64,000 bases of DNA from UTCFX2 sp963726375 (GTDB taxonomy: Bacteria > Chloroflexota > Anaerolineae > Anaerolineales > UBA4823): positions 930,001-994,000 of the forward strand of contig CAVSCE010000008.1 of assembly GCA_963726375.1 (NCBI GenBank), written 5' to 3'. The notes beneath the pieces were generated by a model, which was not told where the DNA came from, ran no database searches, and saw only the letters and a list, made by a program, of their open reading frames with translations. Of this stretch, positions 7,006 to 16,204 are shown one piece after another. The translations under genes were made by a program, and so were the position numbers. Numbering within the stretch: the stretch's first letter is position 1; each line of letters begins with the position of its first letter.

Positions 7006-8980
7006 TATTGCAGGAAAGCCTCAGGGTCCTTCAGAAAGGCGTGAACCGCTCCTGATCGTAATGATCCTGGCGCTGGCGCTTTTACACGGCTTGATGTACG
7101 TTTTTCTGATGCCGCCGTGGCAGCATTATGACGAACCAAAGCATTTTGAATACGCCTGGTTGGAAGCCCAGTTTGACGAGGTTCCGGCTGAAGCAGAAAT
7201 TCCGCCAAAATTCCGGCGGCAGGTGCTGAAATCGATGATCGAGAACGGCTTTTTTGCGCGAATGTCCGCACCCGCACCGGTGATCGGTCCGCCGAGCCAA
7301 AAAGTGTCGATTCCGGGATTTTCTCAGCTTACTGAGCCGCCGCTTTATTATTTTTTCGCAGGATTACCGATTCGGGTTATCAGCTCCAGGGGAGTAGACG
7401 CCCAGCTCTACGCGGCGCGCCTGTCATCGCTGGTCTTCCTGATGCTGACTGTTCTTGCTGCATGGGGGACTGCGAGCGAGCTTGTATCAAAAGGCCATCC
7501 CCTGCGCTGGATGGTGCCCATGACGCTGGCGCTGACCCCGGCTTTTGTGGAAAATATGAGCTCAGTGAATAATGACAGCCTGGCAATCGCGGCGGCAGCA
7601 CTGCTGCTCTGGATGAGCGCGCGCCTGATCCGCCGCGGATTTTCCTGGCTGACTTTCAGCCTGTTTGCCCTTACCGCAATCCTGACCTGGTTCGCGAAAA
7701 CCACAGCACTGGTTGCCCTGGCGGCAACCATACCGGCGCTGTTATTTTCGCTTGCGAGAGGCCGGATGCGCAGGGCAGCCTGGTTGGTCCTTGCGCTCAG
7801 CCTGGGAGCAGGGATGGTTTTCAGCCTGCGGTGGGACGATGCATTTGCCTGGTATCGGAACACCCCTCAGGCGGCAGCGCTGCGTGTCAAGACTGACCAG
7901 GCTCCTGTTGGTGAATATGCACTGCAGGTCGAAGCTGGTTTACCCATCAATCCCAGCTACCTCCCTGAAGCTTATCAACACCTGCCTGCTTCTTTAATGG
8001 AGAAATTGGCTGGAAAGCCGGTCACATTCGGATACTGGGTCTGGTCGGACCAGAAAAATCGTATGCGGGGACCTGGGCTGCGAACAACGCAGGAGAATTT
8101 ATCCGAGCAGCTGTTTGTCTCGCCCGAACCGACATTCTACGCTTTCCAGGCTGTATTGCCTGAGGCTGGTGGGCGGGTTTGGGTGGATTTGGCGCCTGAG
8201 CTTGAACAGCCAGGGATAAATGTATATTATGATGGGCTTTTGCTGGTGGAGGGACGCAGACCGATCTCTGAGCCACCGTCCTTTGATTCTGGCGATGGAG
8301 AGAGCGGTGAATGGGGCGGAGAGACGTTTATAAATCTGCTTCGAAACCCTTCTGGCGAATCTCCGGGACCCCGGCTGAACCCGGTTATTGATAACTTCAT
8401 TGCAGGCTGGCTGCCTGAAAAAGTGCATCCTTCGCTTCTGCTTGGATCGCTGGTTGACACAGGCGGCACCCGGGATTTCTACCCGGTCAGCGCCCGGCAT
8501 CTTTTCCAAACATTCTGGGCCAGGTTCGGCTGGGGGCATGTCCCGCCGCTCGAGCCTGTGTGGGCATACCGCCTGCTGCTCGGTTTTACCCTCCTTGGAA
8601 TCCTGGGGGCGCTGCTGGGCGCGGTTCGCTGCTGGAGGACGCTGCCGTGGGATGTGATCGCGACCTTCGGGTCTGTGGTCATCCTGGCGACCTTCCTGGT
8701 GCTGACAAGAGGCGGGCCGAATATCATTGACGCGGCATATTATTTTCCGACTGCTCGCTACATGTATCCGGCAGTGATCCCGGTGCTGCTGCTGCTTGTC
8801 AGCGGATGGCTGGAAAATTTCCGGCTGGTGCACGGTACCTGGATGAGATTAACTCATAAAGAGCGCTCGACCGTGCAGGGCGATTCCCAACTGGCTGGTT
8901 TTTATCTGGCTTATCTGGCTTTCTTTCTGACCATCGATTTTCTCTCGATTCTCGGGGTCGCGCAATACTATGGTTCATAA
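6998..8980 (+). CDS. GT-C-like polytopic membrane protein (GT39/DUF2142-like)
   Basis: A 660-residue multi-spanning membrane protein. Soon after the first membrane segment comes PPWQHYDEPKHFEYAW, with the acidic DE pair in the first outer loop typical of GT-C glycosyltransferases and DUF2142 proteins. These use a lipid-linked sugar donor on the outer face of the membrane. There are about ten hydrophobic segments and a long outer loop (about residues 285-490) before the last group of membrane helices. The ATG at 6998 overlaps the phosphatase stop and is preferred to in-frame starts inside that gene. Glycosyltransferase activity is inferred; the substrate is unknown. Confidence 0.75.
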   Translation: MTDIAGKPQGPSERREPLLIVMILALALLHGLMYVFLMPPWQHYDEPKHFEYAWLEAQFDEVPAEAEIPPKFRRQVLKSMIENGFFARMSAPAPVIGPPSQKVSIPGFSQLTEPPLYYFFAGLPIRVISSRGVDAQLYAARLSSLVFLMLTVLAAWGTASELVSKGHPLRWMVPMTLALTPAFVENMSSVNNDSLAIAAAALLLWMSARLIRRGFSWLTFSLFALTAILTWFAKTTALVALAATIPALLFSLARGRMRRAAWLVLALSLGAGMVFSLRWDDAFAWYRNTPQAAALRVKTDQAPVGEYALQVEAGLPINPSYLPEAYQHLPASLMEKLAGKPVTFGYWVWSDQKNRMRGPGLRTTQENLSEQLFVSPEPTFYAFQAVLPEAGGRVWVDLAPELEQPGINVYYDGLLLVEGRRPISEPPSFDSGDGESGEWGGETFINLLRNPSGESPGPRLNPVIDNFIAGWLPEKVHPSLLLGSLVDTGGTRDFYPVSARHLFQTFWARFGWGHVPPLEPVWAYRLLLGFTLLGILGALLGAVRCWRTLPWDVIATFGSVVILATFLVLTRGGPNIIDAAYYFPTARYMYPAVIPVLLLLVSGWLENFRLVHGTWMRLTHKERSTVQGDSQLAGFYLAYLAFFLTIDFLSILGVAQYYGS

Positions 8981-9004
8981 AAGATGATGCTGGGGAGGAA
9001 CATG

Positions 9005-10489
9005 ATGCGCAGTCGGCACTATTGGAAGACTGTTCTTATTCTATGGATTGTGTTGGCTCTGGCAGGTTGTCAGAGCTCTGGACCCATCCCGGCGACGCTG
9101 GTCGTCCAAACACCCGCCGCTCCCACCGAGGTGAAATCCGTGCAGCCGCTGCCCCCAGCGGCTACGCCCTCACCGGTGCAACAGCTGCCAGCCCAGCCGA
9201 GCCCAATTTCTGTCCCACCGCCGCAGCCAATCCCAGGGATTGAGCTCAACCGGATGGACCAGGCTGCACTCGACCTGGTCAAGCAGGCGGGTTCGTATTG
9301 GATTCGACGCAATTCTTTGAAATGGTCTGATGTTGAGCCGAGCGAGGGCGAAATTAACTGGAATGCAGTTTCGGCTCTTGAGGTAGAAATCGCATCTGCC
9401 TCTGAGCTCGGGCTTGAAATGGTCTTAATTGTTAACAGCACTCCGCAGTGGGCGCAATTGAACCCCGGGGATTTTTGCGGACCAGTTTCTTATGAGAAAA
9501 TCCCCGCCTTTGCCAATTTTCTTTATGAAGCGGTCAAGCGCTACAGCGCGCCACCCTATAATGTAAAATATTGGGAATTCGGGAACGAACCGGATATCGA
9601 TCCTGAATTCGTCCCCTCTGAAAGCCCCTTCGGTTGTTGGGGCGATAAGACGGACATTTTCTACGGCGGAAGCTACTTCGCTGAAATGCTGAAGCAAGTT
9701 TATCCGCGAGTCAAGGCTGCAGATCCCGAATCGCAGGTTCTTGTCGGTGGGCTGCTGCTGGATTGCGACCCTGTCAACCCGCCTGAAGGAAAAGACTGCA
9801 CGCCTTCGCTCTTTTTGGAAGGGATTCTGCGCAGCGGAGGAGGCGGTTTCTTTGATGGGATCAGCTTCCATGCATATGATTACTACAGCGGGCCGTTTCA
9901 ATACGGCAATGCGAACTGGAACAGCAGCTGGGACAGCACGGGTCCAGTCCTGATCGCCAAGACCCGATACCTGCGCAGCCTGCTGGCGGCTTACCAGCAC
10001 CCAGAAAAATATTTGATGAATACCGAAGCCGGCCTGATTTGCGCCTTTCCAGACGGATCGCCAGAATGTCAAACCCCCGAATTTGAACAGACAAAGGCGA
10101 ATTATATCGCCCAGGCGAACCTGGCTGCGCTCGCCGAGAAGCTCCGGGCGAACATCTGGTACAGCCTGACTGGCTGGCGTGGCACAGCCCTGGTTGACGA
10201 CCGCGGCGATCCTTTCCCGGCCTACAAGGCATTTCAATTCAATTCTTCACAAATGCTTGGGGCAGCCTATGTCCGCACGATCACGGATGTCCCGGGTCTG
10301 AGGGGTTATGAGATCCAGAGGGCGGATCAGCGAATCCAAATCCTCTGGTCGATCGATGGGCAGGAACATGATTACCCATTCGATCGAAAACCAGAGGCTG
10401 TTTATAATGTGTTCGGCGAGCTCAGTGAACCTGGTGATACGACGGTCAACATTGGATCAGCACCGATGTATCTGGTCTGGAACCTCTAG
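9005..10489 (+). CDS. Secreted lipoprotein, clan GH-A glycoside hydrolase
   Basis: Lipoprotein signal peptide with lipobox LAGC, then a Pro/Ala/Thr-rich linker to about residue 80 and a TIM-barrel domain. The acid/base glutamate is expected in YWEFGNEPD and the nucleophile in LMNTEAG, the two-glutamate layout of clan GH-A (GH5/GH39-like) enzymes that cleave beta-linked glycans. The ATG at 9005 follows GGAGG with 6-base spacing; the in-frame ATG at 8984 lies before that site and is unlikely. As last gene of the polysaccharide cluster it may trim or release the polymer outside the cell. The exact GH family is uncertain. It stops at TAG. Confidence 0.8.
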   Translation: MRSRHYWKTVLILWIVLALAGCQSSGPIPATLVVQTPAAPTEVKSVQPLPPAATPSPVQQLPAQPSPISVPPPQPIPGIELNRMDQAALDLVKQAGSYWIRRNSLKWSDVEPSEGEINWNAVSALEVEIASASELGLEMVLIVNSTPQWAQLNPGDFCGPVSYEKIPAFANFLYEAVKRYSAPPYNVKYWEFGNEPDIDPEFVPSESPFGCWGDKTDIFYGGSYFAEMLKQVYPRVKAADPESQVLVGGLLLDCDPVNPPEGKDCTPSLFLEGILRSGGGGFFDGISFHAYDYYSGPFQYGNANWNSSWDSTGPVLIAKTRYLRSLLAAYQHPEKYLMNTEAGLICAFPDGSPECQTPEFEQTKANYIAQANLAALAEKLRANIWYSLTGWRGTALVDDRGDPFPAYKAFQFNSSQMLGAAYVRTITDVPGLRGYEIQRADQRIQILWSIDGQEHDYPFDRKPEAVYNVFGELSEPGDTTVNIGSAPMYLVWNL

Positions 10490-10529
10490 CCAGGGTGCCT
10501 GAAGAGCGAAGTGAACGGCAAGAACTTGC

Positions 10530-12573
10530 TCATTGAATTTTCTCGAGCAGCTCGGCGATTGCTGATTCCAACACGGCGTCGATCTGTCCCAATGAGCTTT
10601 CCAGGGTGACCGGGACGGTCTTGTCCAGCAGGACACCGGTCCCTTCGATGACCAGCTCACCATTGGGCGCCACCGGGCGGCCTGTCGGGAACTGCATGGT
10701 GAAGTCTCCCGGCAGCTTGTATTGCCCCAGCCCGACTTCGCCAAAAGCGCCGGCAGTTGGGTAGTGACCAATTACGATCGATCGATCATCGTACTGCATT
10801 GCATAGGCGAACCCTTCGCAGGCGCTGATGCAGTCCGAGCTGACGAGCACAGCAATTGGACCTTTGTAAAAAAGCGGAGCTGGCTGGATGCGGGTTGGAT
10901 ATCCGGTAGGCTCAAAATCTCCCAGTCGCATCACTGTAATAATAGTTCTCATACAGCTCAATTTCCTGGTCGAAGAAATATCCCGCGAAGTCCATGGCCA
11001 GTCCCAACGATCCACCCGGGTTCGCACGAAGATCGATGATCAACCCGGGAACCTCATTATCGATCAAATTTTGGATGTAGCGGTCCCATACGCTGGCCAT
11101 GAGGGCGTAGTCGTCGCTGAAAGTGTCAATCCGAATATAACCGAGCCCGCTCTCGTCCAGGACCAGTCCGTCGAGAGGCAGCTGGACTTCGTCCAGGTTG
11201 TAGCCCGGGATGGAAAGAAGCAGCGAGTCGAATTCTGCAGCTGCCTTCAACGCTTCGGACTCCGGCTGTGCTCCACCAGGGTTCCTGTATTCGATCTCCA
11301 CCTTCGTATCGGGAGGCGTACGGGTAAGAAATGCCACCTGTCCCAATTTGCGGGCATGGTCTGTTGAATAAGGGCCAAAACCCGGGACGACCTTTTCAAT
11401 CGCCTGTGCGACCGGCTCGCCATCCCAGGTGAGGACCTCGGCTCCTTGCTGGATTCCAGCTTTGTCTGCCGGCAGGCCAGGCAAGATTTCTTTGACGATG
11501 ACCTTGCCGTCAGTTAAGCGATCCAGGACCATCCCAAAACCACCCCCATACCTGGAAAAGAATATTTCCTGATCCATCGATACGCCGACATGCCCATCCG
11601 GGATTTGAAGCGTGAAATCAAAAAGGGTCTTATAGAATTCCTGGTCTGAGCTCAGATCGTCAAAACGAGGGAAATATTCATCTTGAAGCGCATCCCAGTC
11701 GATTTTCTTCTGCTCGGTGAATGGATATTCACGACTGACTTTTGCGAATAGAGTCTGGAAAGATTCCCCGTAGTCGAGGCCAGAATAATCCTTCACCGCA
11801 CCTGCACCTTCAAGCAGGGTCAGACCCGGATATCTCTCTTTATAGAACCGAAACGGCTCTTCATTCAAGTCCACAAGGGTGTAGCCAGCGGGGATGGTCT
11901 CGATCGGATCGTCAGATGTGAACAGCTTGCGGTCGGGTCCAAATCCGCCGGGGAAACCCTGGTTTTCATCGGGAGACCAGACAACCAGGATCCCACCGAC
12001 GATCTCATCGTCATTTTCTGGATCCGTGATCGCAGAGTTATAGGCAGTCGACCACCCTTTGCCGTCGCGCTCTTCGAGGAAAGGATCTCCCCAGGTGTTG
12101 GACCAGTAGGCGACCTGGAACGTCTGAACTCCGAGATCCGAAGCGCTGTCATTATCGACATCGATGGAGGTGCCCTGGGGAACGGAAGGCAGCGGAAGGG
12201 TGTAGCTCAATTTTTCATCTTCACTTACCACAACCGGGCCAATTACCTGTCCCGCGAGGGGGAAACGAAACTCACGGTCCCTGCGGATAAACCCGGCCTG
12301 ATCTTCTAACATGACGAAGGGCTGTGAGATCGTATTCAAGAAGAATGGAGAGGTAAACGGGATATCACCGCGGATTTGCACGGGCTCGTCTGGACCAAGC
12401 GTGAGGCAGGGTCCGGACGGCTGCGGCAGGCAGGTGGGAGCAGGCATTGGCGAGCTGGATGTTGCTTCGACAGGGTTATTGGGAAGCGAGATCCCTCCTG
12501 GACGAAATATCGAGCAGCCTGAAACCACAAAGGCTGCGATCAGTGAGAGTCTGAGAATGCGAAATTGCATCAT
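10530..12573 (-). CDS. S41 family C-terminal processing peptidase, lipoprotein (frameshifted)
   Basis: A lipoprotein (lipobox VSGC after a short signal) with an unassigned N-terminal domain, a PDZ-like segment (GKVIVKEILPGLPADKAG) and an S41 protease domain. The frame breaks near 10919-10922. Before it the protein reads GLIIDLRANPGGSLGLA; after it, in the next frame, comes FYKGPIAVLVSSDCISACEG, which carries the serine expected as nucleophile. Removing one base joins the parts as ATGDFEPTGYP. Translation of the given sequence would lack the catalytic serine. The ATG at 12573 has AAGGTGA upstream. It is convergent with the glycosidase gene, with 40 bp between. Confidence 0.85.
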
Positions 12574-12592
12574 GGGAAATTTCACCTTTAAG

Positions 12593-13183
12593 TTATTGGG
12601 ATTCATAATCAGGAACGCTGCGGCTTGATTGAAGATCATCGAGCTGAAGAACCTCTGAGAGGTGCCTGGAAATTTGATCGAGCTGATCGGAGAGCTTTCG
12701 CAGCTCTGCTCGGGTGGGGATCTGGCGCTGCTCGAGATATGCTTCGATGTCTTTTTCCAGCTGCTGCTGATCGGCAAGCCGGGCGGTTGGATTGAGCAGC
12801 TTTTCGATCAAGATTTTTCCATCAGCTTCGGTCAGCTCGCCGGCAGAGATCAGCTCATCGATGCGCAGGTGGAGCTCTTCATCAAAGGTCCGAAAGATGC
12901 TTTGGGGCAAGTGGAAGCCATGTTGAAGCGCTGAAAGCCGGTCCCCACTGGAACGGATCAAACCGGTCAGAAGGCTGCCGGAAAGCAAACCCGTTTGCCT
13001 GCGTTCCTGTTCCATGATAATCTGGGTCAGCGTCAGCAAGGTCAAATCTTTTCCATTGGAATGGTCAATCACCTTGACCTCAGCCCCCTGGCGGATGAGC
13101 TCAGCAACCCCATCCAGAGTCACATACTGCTTCGACGCTGTATCGTAGAGCTTGCGGTTGGGGTAGCGTTTTATCGTTACCAT
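12593..13183 (-). CDS. phaR: PHA/PHB synthesis regulator PhaR-like DNA-binding protein
   Basis: The N-terminus (IKRYPNRKLYDT, YVTLDGVAELIRQGAEV) is the PHB-accumulation regulator domain, which binds DNA and polyhydroxyalkanoate polymer. The C-terminal half is charged and probably coiled-coil. In other bacteria PhaR represses phasin and its own gene until polymer appears. Here it starts 7 bases after the phasin-like gene, on the same strand, which supports that pairing. No PHA synthase (phaC) is in the window. The role may therefore be polymer storage elsewhere in the genome or another granule or membrane function. Confidence 0.85.
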   Translation of the reverse strand: MVTIKRYPNRKLYDTASKQYVTLDGVAELIRQGAEVKVIDHSNGKDLTLLTLTQIIMEQERRQTGLLSGSLLTGLIRSSGDRLSALQHGFHLPQSIFRTFDEELHLRIDELISAGELTEADGKILIEKLLNPTARLADQQQLEKDIEAYLEQRQIPTRAELRKLSDQLDQISRHLSEVLQLDDLQSSRSVPDYESQ

Positions 13184-13190
13184 CGCAGGA

Positions 13191-13545
13191 TCAGGACGCT
13201 ATAAGCTCGTCTATTTTTTCCGAGAGGCCGGAAACCTGCTTATTCAGCGCATCCATATCTGCCCTGGTGGGGATATTCATTCTTTCCATGGCAGATTGCA
13301 CATACGTTGGAGAAATCTTCCATTTTGCTTTCGGATTGCTTCCTGCTGTTCTCCTTCAGCGCATTGAGGCGGGTTCGACCGTTCTTTTCAGCAATCTCGC
13401 CCTGTTCGACCAGGCGGTTGAAAACCTGTTCGGCTTTTTCCTGCGCCAGTGACCAGGCGCCAATTCCAGCCAGTACTACCTTCCGTCCAGGCTGGCAGCA
13501 GGTATTTTGATCTTGAGTTTCAGCTTGGTTTGCCTCGGCAGACAT
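13191..13545 (-). CDS. Phasin-like granule-associated protein (frameshifted)
   Basis: A small helical protein of the poly(hydroxyalkanoate) granule-associated (PhaF/PhaI-like) group. The first frame has KVVLAGIGAWSLAQEKAEQV and then a charged helix. It breaks near 13309-13317. In the next frame it continues VQSAMERMNIPTRADMDA and ends LSEKIDELIAS at 13191. The IPTRADMDAL segment is typical of the family's C-terminal part, so the join is convincing. The start at 13545 has AAGGAG upstream. The gene has a near-consensus promoter and is followed directly by phaR. Confidence 0.8.
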
Positions 13546-13604
13546 ATCATTTCTCCTTATCCAATACCGATTTAAAAAACATAATGACGCACCGCGTCGG
13601 GGTG

Positions 13605-13633
13605 AGTATAGCATGCCAAAAAATGACTGTCAA
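13605..13633 (-). promoter_or_regulatory. Sigma-70-type promoter of the phasin-phaR pair
   Basis: On the minus strand TTGACA (13628-13633), a 17-base spacer and TATACT (13605-13610). This nearly matches the housekeeping consensus. Start of transcription would be near 13598, giving a leader of about 50 bases. On the plus strand TATAAT at 13661-13666 may serve the divergent phosphoesterase gene. Confidence 0.75.
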
Positions 13634-13710
13634 GTGGAGTCGAACCGATCGATCGAAGGGTATAATTGCCGGATGACAGGCGGTAAACCAGCAGGTAAAC
13701 GTGGGGAAAG

Positions 13711-14385
13711 ATGAGAATCTTGTCGTTAAGCGATACACAGGTTCCTTTTATCTACAGCCCACAGGTCCGCAGCCGATTTCCTGATATTGATTTGATCCTT
13801 GGATGCGGCGATCTGCCCTATTATTATCTTGAATACGTCTATAATGCGATGGATGTGCCGCTGTTTTACGTGCGCGGCAATCATGACAAAACGGTCGAAT
13901 ATTCTGAAGCAGGGCAGCACAGCTTCCCCCACGGTGGGATCGATCTGCATCGGAAATCCATCCACTATCGCGGGCTTCTATTGGCTGGAGTGGAAGGAAG
14001 CGTGCGCTATCGCGAAGGCAGCTTTCAATATACCCAATCCGAGATGTGGCTGCACGTCTTCAGCCTGGTGCCGGCATTCTTCAGAAACCGAACGATGCAT
14101 GGCCGCTACGTCGATGTCTTCATCAGCCATGCCCCACCGCAAGGCATACACGATGGGGAGGATTTGCCTCATCAGGGAATCCGTGCTTTTCGTTGGCTGA
14201 TCGAGGTCTTCCAACCTTTATATTTCATACATGGCCATATCCATGTGCTGAGGCCCGATACAACCACCGATACCACCTTCGCGATGACGCGCGTGATCAA
14301 TACCTACGGGTACCGTGAAACGCAATTGAAGCTCCCCCAGAAGGCTATCGAGACGTCAGCGACAGATAAGCGTCGGCGTCTTTGA
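13711..14385 (+). CDS. Calcineurin-like metallophosphoesterase
   Basis: A 224-residue enzyme of the two-metal calcineurin-like superfamily. Motifs in order: SDTQ near residue 7 (where SDxH is usual, so Gln replaces His), GCGDLPYYY, GNHD, ISHAPP and HGHIH. One altered first-motif residue could change metal choice but need not abolish activity. The substrate (phosphodiester, nucleotide or protein) cannot be told. It stands alone on the plus strand, with GGGGAAAG before the ATG, and its last 30 bases overlap the end of the convergent ParB/UspA gene. Confidence 0.88.
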   Translation: MRILSLSDTQVPFIYSPQVRSRFPDIDLILGCGDLPYYYLEYVYNAMDVPLFYVRGNHDKTVEYSEAGQHSFPHGGIDLHRKSIHYRGLLLAGVEGSVRYREGSFQYTQSEMWLHVFSLVPAFFRNRTMHGRYVDVFISHAPPQGIHDGEDLPHQGIRAFRWLIEVFQPLYFIHGHIHVLRPDTTTDTTFAMTRVINTYGYRETQLKLPQKAIETSATDKRRRL

Positions 14386-16084
14386 GCCTCGCAAGATTTT
14401 ATCAACGGTGCTTCCCAGCACGACTTCAAGAACAGGTTTGAGGCTGTAGCTGCCCATGATGATCAGGTCGCAGGCTTCTGCAGAAGCGAGGAGCAGCAGA
14501 GCTTCACCTGGATCGCCGGTTTCTAAAAAATAACGCGCCGAGACATGATGATCCTCCAGATAAATCCTGGCCTGCTCGAGATTTGCCTCGCCAGATCCTT
14601 TCCCATCCTCAACAGATACGACATCCAGGCAGATCGACCACTGCCTGGCGAGGTAGGTTGCGACAAAGAGAGCCTCATGAGCCTGCGCGCTGCCGTCAAA
14701 AGCGAGAAGCCCGTGGTTCAGCTGAGATACGGTCTGAGGCGTCGCCAGGACCGGTCGAGGGCTGCGGTGAAGCAGGTTTCGAAAGCCTGAGTTCAACCTG
14801 GTGATTGGGCGTTCGCCAGGAGGGTAGCTCAAGTTGACGACAACGAGATCGGTGGCTGCAGCCCGGATTGAGGTCTGTTCGACGACCTCTCCTTTCGTGA
14901 TCACCAGGCTGCCTTGAATGTTTTTAGCTCGACAGAGCCCGTCAAACCTGTCCTGGAGCTCTGATAGCCCGGCAGCGTCTTCCAGATCCGACGGGACGAC
15001 ATGCAGTCCGTGCAGGATGGCCTGCTCGCGTTTCGCAACTTCCAGCGCCTGTTCCAGAGCGCACCAACCGTCTTCTTTCCCATTAATTGGCACGAGAAGC
15101 TCGATGAAAAGGCGGTTATCGCGGCGGATCTCGACCTGGTCGCGCCAGCGCCCGGTGGGGGGGCCGCCTTCAAGCCCATCAGGAATGACCAGGTTCAGCA
15201 GTTTTCCTCCGACTCTGCTGATCCAGTTCTCGGAGTGAGATTCAATTAAATGCTCGAAAATTGTCTCGGCGCGGACCGGGAACCCGAACTCTTCTTCCAG
15301 ATCACTCCGATGCTCTGCGATCCAGAGGTAAAGGTCGGTTTCCGTCCGATCGGGGAACCAGCGGAGCGTGCCTTGTTTGCGGATGATCTCGACGACCGGA
15401 GAGTAGACGGCATCATACCAATGGAGCACCGCCTCCTCGTATGAGATCGATCGCTGGAAATCAATGCCCATGAAATAACGATGGACATCAATATGCTCCA
15501 GTAAAATCGGATACTGGCCGGGTATCGTCGCGCTGAGATCGGAATTCAGGCCTCAAACGATCCAGGCTCGTTTTTTCCAGGAACTGGCTGTATTCAGCTT
15601 TACGGATCAAGTCATCCGGCTGGATATCCTTCGTCAAAGGAATGTGGGTATAGACCTCGGTGACATAAGCCTGGATGTATTCTGAGCCAAGCTGACGAGC
15701 GACAGAAACCCGGTGGTTGCCGTCCTGAACGAAATACACATCACCGATCTTATAGACATCGATCGGCGACAGGCCGGCATATCCGGATGCTGCAAGCTTG
15801 ACCCGCGCCCAACGCTCGGGATTGACATCCCGGCGCGGCAAGAAATCCCGGGTAAAATCCGTATAACGACCGACACTGCCTACAATCGCGTTCAAGGGAA
15901 TTTCCTGGACGCCGCGAGATGCCGCACCTTGCAGCCTGAGCATCTTGCGGACTTCATCATATGAAAGCAGCTGGTTTAAATCCCCCGTCAGGCGTGCAAG
16001 CAGCTCTCTCAAATCTGCCCGGCTGCGCGCGCGATGAAAGTCCTCGATCGCATTTGCCAGATCACCCGTCGAATCTATCGCCAT
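14356..16084 (-). CDS. ParB/sulfiredoxin-like domain fused to two UspA domains (frameshifted)
   Basis: The N-terminal part (to about residue 180) has a ParB/Srx-like core: DVYKIGDVYFVQDGNHRVSV. The frame breaks near 15535-15541. The next frame continues ATIPGQYPILLEHIDVHRYF into MGIDFQRSISYEEA and then two universal stress domains, the second ending with the nucleotide-loop pattern GSYSLKPVLEVVLGSTVDKI. Joined, it is one protein of about 575 residues. UspA domains bind ATP or signal stress; the ParB-like fold can bind nucleotide or DNA. The whole has no known role that I can name. It overlaps the convergent phosphoesterase by 30 bases. Confidence 0.75.
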
Positions 16085-16204
16085 ATCGATATTTTACCCA
16101 CTTTTGCAGATTGGTTCGATTTTTCCTAAACCAGACATGATAAAATGACTCATGCTGCGCTAGTCAGAAATTTCCCGGCACAACTTTTTTCAGGAGGTGT
16201 CCAC

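Noticed and set aside
8099..10237. Long antisense open frames at 8099-8833 and 9425-10237
   Set aside because: They are mirror frames of the GT-C-like and glycosidase genes, have low-complexity composition and match no family.
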